A stretch of DNA of 53,623 nt, taken from NCBI GenBank assembly GCA_965223405.1, contig CBDCWO010000003.1, positions 1 through 53,623 of the forward strand. The letters are read 5' to 3'. This document shows positions 46,421 through 53,623 of this stretch, in pieces; positions within the stretch are counted from its first letter, which is position 1, and every line of letters begins with the position of its first letter. The notes beneath the pieces were generated by a model, which was not told where the DNA came from, ran no database searches, and was given only the letters and a program-made list of their open reading frames with translations. The translations under genes were made by a program, and so were the position numbers. This DNA is from CBDCWO01 sp965223405 (GTDB lineage Bacteria > Bacteroidota > Bacteroidia > Chitinophagales > Saprospiraceae).

Positions 46421-46590
46421 CTCCTAAATAGTTAGGAGAACAGTTAATGAGGGATAGATTAATTGGTGTACATTCAAATATGGAATTATTAAATGCCCTC
46501 CTTCGCTAAAGCTTCGGAGGACAGAGCCCTCCTTCGTCAAGACTACGGAGGACAGTGCAGTTTGGCAAACATCTCCCAAATAGTTGGGAG
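46421..46590 (+). repeat. Structured repeats in the tRNA-Pro leader
   Basis: Two hairpins, CTCCTAAATAGTTAGGAG (46421-46438) and CTCCCAAATAGTTGGGAG (46573-46590), have 7-bp stems and the same ATAG loop, and both are followed by AACA. They differ by a compensatory change (T-A to C-G). Between them lie two tandem 30-nt units (from about 46495 and 46526), each of the form CCTCCTTCG...CGGAGGACAG, which also fold into hairpins. The whole precedes tRNA-Pro by about 110 nt. No coding frame explains it; a structured leader or small RNA is possible. Confidence 0.6.
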
Positions 46591-46643
46591 AACAAATTAG
46601 AGCATATAATAATTGAATGGATATTCAAAGTATAATTAAACGT

Positions 46644-46692
46644 CACACCCACACCCACACCCACACTCACACTCACACTCACACCCACACCC
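46644..46692. repeat. Hexanucleotide microsatellite (ACACYC)8
   Basis: About eight tandem copies of ACACCC or ACACTC lie directly ahead of tRNA-Pro. On the other strand it would encode a Val-Gly/Ser repeat, an artefact. Such tracts are prone to slippage. Confidence 0.8.
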
Positions 46693-46697
46693 AATTT

Positions 46698-46772
46698 CGG
46701 GGTGTAGCGCAGTCCGGTTAGCGCACCTGCTTTGGGAGCAGGGGGTCGCAGGTTCGAATCCTGCCACCCCGA
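46698..46772 (+). tRNA. tRNA-Pro (anticodon UGG)
   Basis: The 75-nt sequence folds as a full cloverleaf: acceptor stem CGGGGTG with CACCCCG and discriminator A, D arm GCGC...GCGC, anticodon stem CCTGC/GCAGG around loop TTTGGGA giving anticodon TGG, and T arm with GGTTCGAATCC. The 3' CCA is not encoded (the next bases are CCG). A strong terminator follows. Confidence 0.96.
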
Positions 46773-47269
46773 CCGAAATTTTTCAAGCCATTTCGTATCA
46801 CGAAATGGCTTTTTTTATTTACTGCCATGAGCGGAACTTGCTCCAGTGAATGGATGGAAATAACAAAGCCAAGGCCACAGGCATTGGTCCGGAATGTTTC
46901 GAGAAATCCCCCAAACCAGGATCGATGAAATCAATCCTGCTTGCCCTCGCCGTGAATACTGCGGGGCCACCCCGGCAACTGATTATCAGGTAGTTATGAC
47001 AATATGTTGTAACTGCTATTTTCATTGGTGTGTAAACAGGGTGTAAACAAAATATCGATTTTGTTACATAACCATTATCGGCAGAAAAACCCTTACAACC
47101 GAATAACACAATTAATGTCACCGTTACCGTCCGAAATCAATTCTAACCCGAAGAAACTCTCGCACACCCCACTCTCCGACTGATTGCCCATAACGCATGA
47201 TCAATTCTTAACCGCAAGTTGCTCCAGCAGATGTACTTTGGCAAAAGAATCTGTCCATATCAAATCCCT
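46773..47269. other. Gene-poor segment between tRNA-Pro and the IS element
   Basis: After the tRNA terminator, about 450 nt carry no supportable gene. A leftward 100-codon frame at 46819-47121 has no domain, signal or ribosome site and looks like chance. I looked for a second copy of the tRNA 3' end that would mark an integrated element and found none nearby. Confidence 0.45.
46786..46817 (+). terminator. Rho-independent terminator after tRNA-Pro
   Basis: AGCCATTTCGT (46786-46796) and ACGAAATGGCT (46800-46810) form a perfect 11-bp stem with a 3-nt loop, followed by TTTTTTTATTT. Confidence 0.9.
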
Positions 47270-47310
47270 TGTAAATAGCAAAGTAAAAATCCTCAATTTT
47301 TCGCAATTGG
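47270..47310. repeat. Left terminal inverted repeat of the IS21 element
   Basis: TGTAAATAGCAAAGTAAAA followed by ATCCTCAATTTTTCGCAA mirrors the right end at 49715-49755 with one inserted A and one substitution. Similar internal copies of CAAAGT/TCGCAA motifs occur further in, as expected for IS21 multiple transposase-binding sites. Confidence 0.9.
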
Positions 47311-47333
47311 ATTTCCCCAGTTGGGCGGGTTAA

Positions 47334-48086
47334 TTAATTGGAATCAAATATAGTTTTTCTGTTTTCCATTCGATAACTTTTTCCGTTCAATTTTACTACT
47401 TCACATCGATAGAGTAGTCGATCGAGTAAAGCGGTAGCCAATACTTCATCTTCGAGGGTTTGAGCCCATTGTTTAGGACTTTTGTTAGTGGTGATGATAA
47501 TGGAAGATTTTTCATGCAATTGATTGATCAAGTTGAAGAGTTCAACAGCCTGATTTTTTTCAATGGGAAAAAGCATGATATCATCGATTGCCAACAAATG
47601 ACATTTCAACAATCTGTTGTACGTATTCATGGCTTTTGAAGTAATGTTTTTTAGTTTGAGCACATTGATCAATTCATCCATAGTTATAAAATAGGCTTTG
47701 TATCCATTCATCACTGCATCATATATCAATCCTGAAGCGATAAAGGTTTTTCCTATTCCAGAGGGACCCATGAGGATGAGGTTGTAATTTTGTTCCAACC
47801 AAAGTAATTCCCTGAGTTGAGAGAGTTGGGAAGTACTGATTCCGTTGTCATAGTTGTGATCAAAGTGATCGAGTAAATGATGATGAGGCAGTCGTGCCAT
47901 TTTAATCCTACGCTGTAAATCGGTTTGCTGACGATGTTTGACTTCTCTTTCCAGCAAGTTTTTGGTAAAAGCCATATATCCAGGATTGTTTAGTTGAGCA
48001 TCATGCAAAAGACTTTCCGGATCATTTTTCATTTTGGTCAGGCGCAGTGCCTGGGCATACTGTTTTATCATTTTGATTTGTTCCAT
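47334..48086 (-). CDS. istB: IS21-family helper ATPase IstB
   Basis: A 250-aa AAA+ ATPase related to DnaC. Walker A is LILMGPSGIGKTFIASGL (Lys113) and Walker B is LLAIDDIM; sensor-1 is in SIIITTNKSPKQWAQTL. The N-terminal helices (about 1-70) form the region that contacts IstA. Together with IstA it assembles on target DNA and licenses insertion, as established for IS21. It starts 11 nt after the istA stop, and both are intact, so the element should be able to move. Confidence 0.95.
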   Translation of the reverse strand: MEQIKMIKQYAQALRLTKMKNDPESLLHDAQLNNPGYMAFTKNLLEREVKHRQQTDLQRRIKMARLPHHHLLDHFDHNYDNGISTSQLSQLRELLWLEQNYNLILMGPSGIGKTFIASGLIYDAVMNGYKAYFITMDELINVLKLKNITSKAMNTYNRLLKCHLLAIDDIMLFPIEKNQAVELFNLINQLHEKSSIIITTNKSPKQWAQTLEDEVLATALLDRLLYRCEVVKLNGKSYRMENRKTIFDSN

Positions 48087-48097
48087 GCTTTTAGTTT

Positions 48098-49657
48098 TTA
48101 TTTCATGATTATTTGATAGGTATTGATGTTACTTTTATTAGGTACGATATTGGCCTGCTGTGGTAATTCCAAATTCTTATTCAATGCTTCAACTGGTTTG
48201 GAAAGCTGCTGTTGCTGCATTCTTTGGAGCATACTTTTCAGATCAAAAGCATTATACACTTTCAATGACAAGCATTGCGCTATAGCCGATTTTACTTCCT
48301 GGATATCATAGGCTCCCAGGATATTCAACATTTCTCTAAGGTGATCATGATAGTACCTGGGTTTGTCCTTATGGAGGGCCTGTAAATAGCTTTTACTACC
48401 TGGGTCATGATCCAGGTGTTGCATTACCTTTTCTTCCTTTTGTTTCAAACTACTTTTCTTGTCTCTCAGATGATTGTTGTTACGAATCAGTTTACCTTTT
48501 AGGCTACATATGGGGTGAACAGCAATTAAGGTTTTGTTTTGCTGGTCATAGATTCGTAATTGATCCTGCCCTGTTTCAATCCACACTTGAGAGTTTCTGT
48601 TCTGGTAAGTACCAGTGGGAAGGCTATAAAAATTACTCCTGTACGCAATTGTATTATCCTTTCGAACCTTATAGGATCGTCTGGAAACTTCAGTTAAATA
48701 CCTGACCTGTGCGTTATTTACAGCCAGCAAACTTCTTTTTTCAATCAGCCATTCTGCTGCGGGAATCAGTTGGGTCGAGCCATGTTTCTTGGCATTACCG
48801 GTCCTCTCCAACCACTTTAAAATCGTCTCATTAAGATGATCTATAGTATGATATCTTCTTCCTTTCAAAAAGTTATTCTTGACATACTTGACCACATTTT
48901 CAACTTTACCCTTTGTCTGGGGATCAGCCTTGCGACAAAACTGTATGCTACATGCTTCTGTCTCAATGTAGCGTTTGAACTTCTGGGTCAATACTACATC
49001 ACCTCCATGTTCCTCCACTATAAATACTTTATCCTGATCATAAAGCATTTTGCGGGGAACCCCTTCAAAATATTCAAAGGCTAATTGATGTGCTTTGATG
49101 GCTAAATCCGATGTGAATGGAACATTTGTGAAATAGGCATATTTGTACCTTGAGCGACTTAGCACTACCGCCATGAAATACACTTTTTGCCTGCCTCCAT
49201 TTACTTTTTGCATCCAGTGTTCCCCAAAATCTACTTGACCTTCTTCTCCATAATCCGTAGGTGGACGTTGCTCAAAATATCTGTCCTCTCCCGATTTTGG
49301 CTTCGGTATACCTTTTTCCAGTCGGATCGCCTGTACAAAATTATACACCGTCTTGGAATGAACCTGTGGAAGATTCTCTCCATATTCCTCTAGCAATCGA
49401 TCTTCTATCTGCGCTGCTGATAAATAAGGATGATTTTTAAGCATCCCATATACATAGTCATAATAGGCTCGAAGCTTCTTTGGCATACTCTGAACATTTT
49501 TAATATGCATTTCAAACTCCTGCTCACTCATCTTAAGATATTTGCGAACCGTCTTTCGTGCAACTCCTAACTCTACAGAAATCTGACTTTTGTTAAATTT
49601 CTTGTTACGCAAATTTTGAATTTGGTACCACATTTTTAGTTTCTCTTTTCGCTTCAA
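48098..49657 (-). CDS. istA: IS21-family transposase IstA
   Basis: A 519-aa DDE transposase. The N-terminal helix-turn-helix (about 18-42, FNKSQISVELGVARKTVRKY) binds the inverted repeats. The RNase H-like core carries the catalytic triad Asp143 (GQVDFGEHW), Asp207 (MLYDQDKVF) and Glu253 (TKGKVENVVKYVK). The C-terminal beta-barrel and tail run to 519, a normal length for the family. The ATG at 49657 is close to the right end, as expected; the 11-nt gap to istB fits translational coupling. Confidence 0.96.
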   Translation of the reverse strand: MKRKEKLKMWYQIQNLRNKKFNKSQISVELGVARKTVRKYLKMSEQEFEMHIKNVQSMPKKLRAYYDYVYGMLKNHPYLSAAQIEDRLLEEYGENLPQVHSKTVYNFVQAIRLEKGIPKPKSGEDRYFEQRPPTDYGEEGQVDFGEHWMQKVNGGRQKVYFMAVVLSRSRYKYAYFTNVPFTSDLAIKAHQLAFEYFEGVPRKMLYDQDKVFIVEEHGGDVVLTQKFKRYIETEACSIQFCRKADPQTKGKVENVVKYVKNNFLKGRRYHTIDHLNETILKWLERTGNAKKHGSTQLIPAAEWLIEKRSLLAVNNAQVRYLTEVSRRSYKVRKDNTIAYRSNFYSLPTGTYQNRNSQVWIETGQDQLRIYDQQNKTLIAVHPICSLKGKLIRNNNHLRDKKSSLKQKEEKVMQHLDHDPGSKSYLQALHKDKPRYYHDHLREMLNILGAYDIQEVKSAIAQCLSLKVYNAFDLKSMLQRMQQQQLSKPVEALNKNLELPQQANIVPNKSNINTYQIIMK

Positions 49658-49755
49658 TTCTTGGATTTTTTTATGAATCCAAATATTGAAATTTGCCCTA
49701 AAAAAGTGGGGATTTAACTTTGCGAAAAACTGAGGATTTTACTTTGCTATTTACA

Positions 49756-50091
49756 TCCCTCCATCATAGAAAACCATTATCGAACCACCAGTGGGACCCC
49801 TATTTCAAAGAGAAATCGGAGGGAATAGTTCCAAAATTGCAACGAGAGGCCATGTTCTACCCTCACGCACGGTAAATATACCTTAGGTGGGGGGTATGTT
49901 GGGTAGGGGTGTTCTTGATAAATACGGAGTCCTGGTGGATTTTTATAGTTAGAGTCTATAAGAAACAAATGTTATTTCAGCCAATTATCAAAGACCCATT
50001 ATCAAAGAACTCATCAAAAACATATATTTATACCAACGAATGCAACGAATCATTAAGTAAACAATTTGGAAATTAATCGAAGAAAAATATA
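49756..50091. other. Intergenic segment right of the IS element
   Basis: These 336 nt start with the target duplication and otherwise show no supportable gene or RNA. A G-rich stretch (GGTGGGGGGTATGTTGGGTA near 49886) stands out but has no obvious role. The last part must hold the promoter of the next gene. Confidence 0.45.
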
Positions 50092-50574
50092 ATGAACTTC
50101 TCAAAAATAGTAGACATATCCCAAGTTATCGGTGTCGTAGCAATTATTGCATCGCTCGTATTTATTGGAATAGAGATTAATCACAACACAAAGACTACCA
50201 GAGCTTCAATTAGACAATCAATCGCCACCAATGATATCACATACCTTTCAACATATCTTAATTCAGGAATAATTGCTGAAGCTTTGGCAAAACAAATTGA
50301 TTCTTTGGAATTAAATACCAAGGAGTTCGAACAAATGGTGATGCAACAATATGTTAATTTTATCGTATTTGAAACTGCATTTTATAATTACCAATCGGGC
50401 TTCGTTGATGAAGGCTTATGGAATAGATATAGAATAATTATATCTGTGCTACTACAAGATGAACCCTTTAAACCCTACGCTATTGAAGCTTTAAAGAGGT
50501 TCGAGCACACCTTTACCGAAGCCTTTCGTAATGAAGTCAAATCCATAAGTAAAAGCCTTATTCTCACAGAATAA
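50092..50574 (+). CDS. Small membrane-anchored protein of unknown function
   Basis: A 160-aa protein with one N-terminal membrane helix (DISQVIGVVAIIASLVFIGIEI) followed by NHNTKTTRASIRQSI and a helical domain. The layout (a helix ending ...FVGIQIQQNT-like, then a soluble helical part) resembles a common but uncharacterised family in Bacteroidota and Proteobacteria. No catalytic motif is visible. It lies 332 nt right of the IS21 element and is followed convergently by the NTF2-like gene, 164 nt away. No function assigned. Confidence 0.7.
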   Translation: MNFSKIVDISQVIGVVAIIASLVFIGIEINHNTKTTRASIRQSIATNDITYLSTYLNSGIIAEALAKQIDSLELNTKEFEQMVMQQYVNFIVFETAFYNYQSGFVDEGLWNRYRIIISVLLQDEPFKPYAIEALKRFEHTFTEAFRNEVKSISKSLILTE

Positions 50575-50738
50575 AAAGAGGGCTTGAACTTGTCGATCTA
50601 ACTTTTGTCAGATATAATTCGGGCAATAAACACCCTGTCATAACCTTACCCACAGATCTACCTATCACACCAAAGAGGAGTATCCTGAGTATTATTGAGT
50701 AAGACATAGGATCTTTAGGCCAAATAAATTAGAAATTG

Positions 50739-51236
50739 TTATTCCTGAATTGGGGCAGCTAATGCTGATGTGACCTTCCATTGCCCATCCTCTTTTATAA
50801 ATACCACATGCTCAATGTTGGGAAATTCGGGGCCATTGTTCTGGCTAAAAACAAACTCAATCATTGCCCATGCGGTATCCCCCTGACGAGAAATAGTCAC
50901 ATCGAATCGGATAGTTTTGAAGTTATAGTTACCCTCAGCAGTTACTAGAGACTTGTATCTTGTTTGAAAAGCATCCCACCCGTTGAGCCAATCATTGTTA
51001 AATGAATGAACTAATCGGAAATCGGGACTCTGGACAAAGTGCTTTGAATAGCTCTCCCAATCTTTAGCCAAAAAGGTTTCATTAATCTGGTCCCATACGG
51101 CACGGACAGCTCTCTTTTCTAAGTCCACTTCTACAGAGCTTAAGGGTTTTAAATTGCAGGCAGTTGCTAGGGCAAGTATTGCGAAAGGTACGTGTAATTC
51201 TAGGCAGTTAATCCTGAGAAATCTCATTGCGATCAT
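50739..51236 (-). CDS. Exported NTF2-like (SnoaL/DUF4440-type) lipoprotein
   Basis: A 165-aa protein with a signal ending LALATAC (Cys27 as a probable lipidation site), then one NTF2-like fold: ETFLAKDWESYSKHFVQSPD, GWDAFQTRYKSL, TISRQGDTAWAMIEFVFSQN and HVVFIKEDGQWKVTSALAAP. Such small cone-shaped domains bind hydrophobic ligands or act as isomerases, hydratases or lactamase-like enzymes; catalytic residues differ greatly and none can be assigned here. An ATG at codon 4 (51227) is an alternative start. Confidence 0.8.
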   Translation of the reverse strand: MIAMRFLRINCLELHVPFAILALATACNLKPLSSVEVDLEKRAVRAVWDQINETFLAKDWESYSKHFVQSPDFRLVHSFNNDWLNGWDAFQTRYKSLVTAEGNYNFKTIRFDVTISRQGDTAWAMIEFVFSQNNGPEFPNIEHVVFIKEDGQWKVTSALAAPIQE

Positions 51237-51520
51237 GCTTAATCAGATCTAAGTTAGAACTTTTAGATGCAATATCCAATTATGTCAAGACTTGTAGGAT
51301 AGGTTTATTTCTCATCCCTGAACCCTAGCGACAACTAGCTGTTAGTTCAATAGTATACGGGCAGAGGGATGGAGTTTGTGGGGAGCATACATTTTATCAG
51401 CATTATGTTCGATATGCCAGGGATAAGGTGGTTGAGTATGAAGCTTCTATCAGCTAGTGTCTTTGATGGGGAACAGACGGTTTCTCGGCGAAATGAAACG
51501 AATAGTTCAAGATATTTTGA

Positions 51521-53584
51521 TTAAAATGGAAGAGTACCAAACCTCTTCACCAAACTATCATAGATTTCCTTTTCCTTATTAGCGTATTTCACGAACCTCG
51601 CATCATCTCGGATAGGATCATACAGAGGATGCGACAAACTTTTATACCTCTGTATTACGGTTGACCAATTTGGTTCAGTCGGAGAAATGAAAGACCGTTC
51701 CCACTTATCAAATATATATTCCCATTCATTTAATATTGCTTTTACCTCCCAATTATCCATCATTTCAATTTTGTCCTTTTCACCCGTTGCTGCATAATAC
51801 AAATCCTCAATATTGTACATTGCAAACCCAGCTTTCTTTCTGCCTTGAATATATTGTCTTGCCTTTTCCAATTCTCCATTAATTGATAAAGTCAATACAT
51901 AGGGAAAAACTCCAAAATCCTGGTACCCATTTTTATTTAGTTCCCTACATTTCTCAAACATTTCAATACCTTCTTCTGTATCCCCTTTCAGCATTAAACA
52001 TCCGCCATAAAACGCATATTGCCTGGGTTCCAGTGGATCTAATTGTATGCCTTTATCCAGACATTTTATTGCTTGATCAAACAATCCACTTTTGTAAAAT
52101 GGTATTGCAAGGCATAAATAGTAGTATGGGTCTTTGGGATCTAGTTGAACAGCTTTTTTAAAGTGATAAAATTCATCCTCCAACGGTCCTGACGTTTTAA
52201 CAAGAAATGTTGCTTTCATATAATTGGTGAAAGCAGAATTGGAATCCAATTGATAAGCATGGTCGGTATATTCTTCTCGGAGTCGATATAATTCCTCATC
52301 AGGTGCACCTAGCAAACCAAGCTCATAATTAAATATTCTTGCATCAATCAAATCAGCCAATCCTGCATAAGCTTCTGCGAAGTTTGTATCCAATTCAATA
52401 GCTTTTTCATACAATTTATAAGCCCTCATATAGACAACTGAATCAGGCTTGTTCCAGAAATACTCATTGATGGCAATATATTTAGCTTCCATGAATTTAT
52501 CATAGGCCTCCGTACTGGTCGGACGTGTGTCGTGTTCCAACTTGAATTCGAGTTCTTCACTTATAGTGGTAACAATGTAGGAGGACAGTTCATCTTGCAT
52601 GGCAAACATAGATTCTGTTGGCGCAGTTCTATCCAACGTCTCTGCCCAGAGCTGAATACCGTCAGCATTCATTAACTGAGCATTCAGTCGCATATTATCA
52701 CCTATCTTTTGTACACCTGATTTGAGGATAAAGTCCACACCAAAATCATGGGCAATTTCTCGTATCGAAAGCTTAGTATCCTTGAATTGTTTGGCTGATG
52801 ATTGTCCGATTACTTGCAATCCTTGAACCGAAGCCAAATTGGTGTTAATCTGGTCGGTCATCGCATCACAAAAGTATTCTTGTGCCTTATCGTCGCTCAT
52901 ATTTGTAAACGGCAAGACGAGAATAGAATTGACTCCAGGTTGGTCGTTCGAGGCAATTGAAGGTTTCTTAATGATAAGATACAGTAGCATCGACAGTGCT
53001 ACCAAAATACTTATGAACGTCCAGGATACATATTTAGATTTGATCCTACGAGAAGCGCTAACCGTTTGGGAGTAACTTTCTGGAATCTTCTCCACTTGAA
53101 CCGAGTATACTCTAACGGGTTCTTCTACATTCTTGAGCATATGTTCTCCGACGAATGTGGTCTTAATTTCTGATTTGTTGCGAATGTTCTTATACACAGC
53201 TTCCGATACGAGTAACTGTCCTTTCGAAGCGATGCCCTCTATACGCGAAGCTATATTGACCCCATTTCCGTATAGATCGTTCCCTTCTACAACCACTTCT
53301 CCAAGATGAATTCCAATCCGAAGTTGCAATCCATTTACTTCCTTCAAATCCTGCATAAGCATACCGGCACAATACACAGCGTCGGTGGTAGTCTCGAAGC
53401 TACACAACATGCCGTCTCCAAGTTCCTTGAGCAAATGACCGTTAAATTGTCCCAGCAATCTTTGATGCAGTTCTCTGTTCTTATGGAGCAGAGTAAGCGC
53501 TACCCTTTCGTCCTTACCCATAAGAGCCGTGTAACCGACAATGTCAGTAAACATAATAACGGCTATGCGTCGAGACTGCGCCAT
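51521..53584 (-). CDS. Membrane adenylate/guanylate cyclase with TolB-like and TPR domains
   Basis: A 687-aa protein. The class III cyclase domain (about 5-165) has metal ligands Asp14 (FTDIVGYTALM) and Asp57 (LLKELGDGML), Lys53 and Asp103 (DLYGNGVN) of the base-binding pair, and Asn110/Arg114 (NIASRIEG), so all key residues appear present. The Lys/Asp pair suggests ATP as substrate. A single membrane helix follows (about 186-206), then a TolB/FlgO-like domain (VLPFTNMSDDKAQEYFCDAM, about 222-320) and 4-6 TPR-like repeats (about 360-600). The C-terminal part is probably on the other side of the membrane and may sense envelope or peptide state. Last gene in the window, unfragmented; ATG at 53584. 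Confidence 0.92.
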   Translation of the reverse strand: MAQSRRIAVIMFTDIVGYTALMGKDERVALTLLHKNRELHQRLLGQFNGHLLKELGDGMLCSFETTTDAVYCAGMLMQDLKEVNGLQLRIGIHLGEVVVEGNDLYGNGVNIASRIEGIASKGQLLVSEAVYKNIRNKSEIKTTFVGEHMLKNVEEPVRVYSVQVEKIPESYSQTVSASRRIKSKYVSWTFISILVALSMLLYLIIKKPSIASNDQPGVNSILVLPFTNMSDDKAQEYFCDAMTDQINTNLASVQGLQVIGQSSAKQFKDTKLSIREIAHDFGVDFILKSGVQKIGDNMRLNAQLMNADGIQLWAETLDRTAPTESMFAMQDELSSYIVTTISEELEFKLEHDTRPTSTEAYDKFMEAKYIAINEYFWNKPDSVVYMRAYKLYEKAIELDTNFAEAYAGLADLIDARIFNYELGLLGAPDEELYRLREEYTDHAYQLDSNSAFTNYMKATFLVKTSGPLEDEFYHFKKAVQLDPKDPYYYLCLAIPFYKSGLFDQAIKCLDKGIQLDPLEPRQYAFYGGCLMLKGDTEEGIEMFEKCRELNKNGYQDFGVFPYVLTLSINGELEKARQYIQGRKKAGFAMYNIEDLYYAATGEKDKIEMMDNWEVKAILNEWEYIFDKWERSFISPTEPNWSTVIQRYKSLSHPLYDPIRDDARFVKYANKEKEIYDSLVKRFGTLPF

Positions 53585-53623
53585 TGGTAGAAAGTTGCTT
53601 GTTTAAAGTTAGTAATTTATCGG

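Larger units (their letters stand above)
47265..49760 (-). mobile_element. Complete IS21-family insertion sequence with 5-bp target duplication
   Basis: The element spans 47270-49755 (2486 bp). Its ends begin TGTAAATAGCAAAGTAAAA on both sides (inverted), continuing with near-identical sequence through TTTTTCGCAA for about 35 bp, and have the TG...CA termini typical of IS21. The bases TCCCT at 47265-47269 and 49756-49760 are a direct target-site duplication of 5 bp. It carries istA and istB in order on the minus strand, both intact. Intact ends, intact genes and a perfect duplication point to a recent insertion. Confidence 0.93.

Noticed and set aside
46495..46556. CRISPR array
   Set aside because: Only two units adjoin directly without spacers, and no cas genes are present.
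46506..46694. Leftward frame with Val-Gly/Ser repeat
   Set aside because: It is the reverse reading of the ACACYC microsatellite and repeats, not a protein gene.
46698..46772. tRNA as an attachment site of an integrated element
   Set aside because: No duplicate of the tRNA 3' end and no integrase gene lie in the window.
46819..47121. 100-codon leftward frame
   Set aside because: No domain, poor start context, antisense across DNA that looks non-coding.

Overview
The window looks like a chromosomal piece of a Bacteroidota (Bacteroidetes) genome, possibly a Saprospiria-like marine or sludge lineage; the lineage below phylum is inference. Support for the phylum: a short (289 aa) primary sigma factor starting MRQLKITNRITNRES, a gliding-motility/type IX secretion C-terminal domain, a SusC/TonB-like receptor with a carboxypeptidase-like N-terminal domain, membrane-embedded AraC regulators, a GH92 lipoprotein, small Bacteroidota-specific membrane proteins, and TAnnTTTG promoter elements. 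Base composition is moderately AT-rich throughout.

Layout. 0-4 kb: the end of an unrecognised gene, then a qNOR-like gene whose active-site substitutions match the putative nitric oxide dismutase (Nod), followed on the same strand by its likely Crp/Fnr-type regulator. Palindromes sharing the core TGTT-N4-AACA lie upstream of both genes. 4.3-12.7 kb: a carbohydrate/peptide degradation block: a membrane cytochrome-c/LRR/chitobiase-C protein, a GH92 mannosidase fused to a second (alpha/alpha)6 domain, a DUF1080 lipoprotein and an M28 peptidase. 12.7-18.2 kb: a type IX-secreted IgGFc-binding-like surface protein, CorA, and two universal stress proteins behind a palindromic site. 18.6-21.8 kb: an operon of a solute-binding-protein homologue without signal peptide, an enoyl-CoA hydratase and a CaiB-type CoA transferase. 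21.9-28.2 kb: housekeeping genes (HPF-like, MazG, S15, PNPase, sigma factor). 28.3-34.0 kb: two tandem membrane AraC regulators, a GIN-domain lipoprotein and an outer-membrane beta-barrel protein. 34.1-36.6 kb: DUF5690 transporter-like protein and a divergent zinc alcohol dehydrogenase (possibly phosphonate-related). 36.9-45.8 kb: S41 peptidase, AraC regulator, a 1.3 kb gene-free repeat region, several alpha/beta hydrolases, a GATase-like protein and a PhyH-ADH-esterase cluster. 46-53.6 kb: tRNA-Pro(UGG) with an unusual structured leader, a complete IS21-family element with a 5-bp target duplication, and three accessory genes ending in a cyclase-TolB-TPR protein.

The most notable content is the putative nod gene with its own regulator and operator sites, which would let the cell make O2 and N2 from NO. 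Also notable are the signal-less solute-binding protein/CoA-transferase operon, the double glycosidase, and the hairpin repeat with a compensatory base-pair change ahead of tRNA-Pro. Functions are read from sequence motifs and remembered family features; no database search was run.
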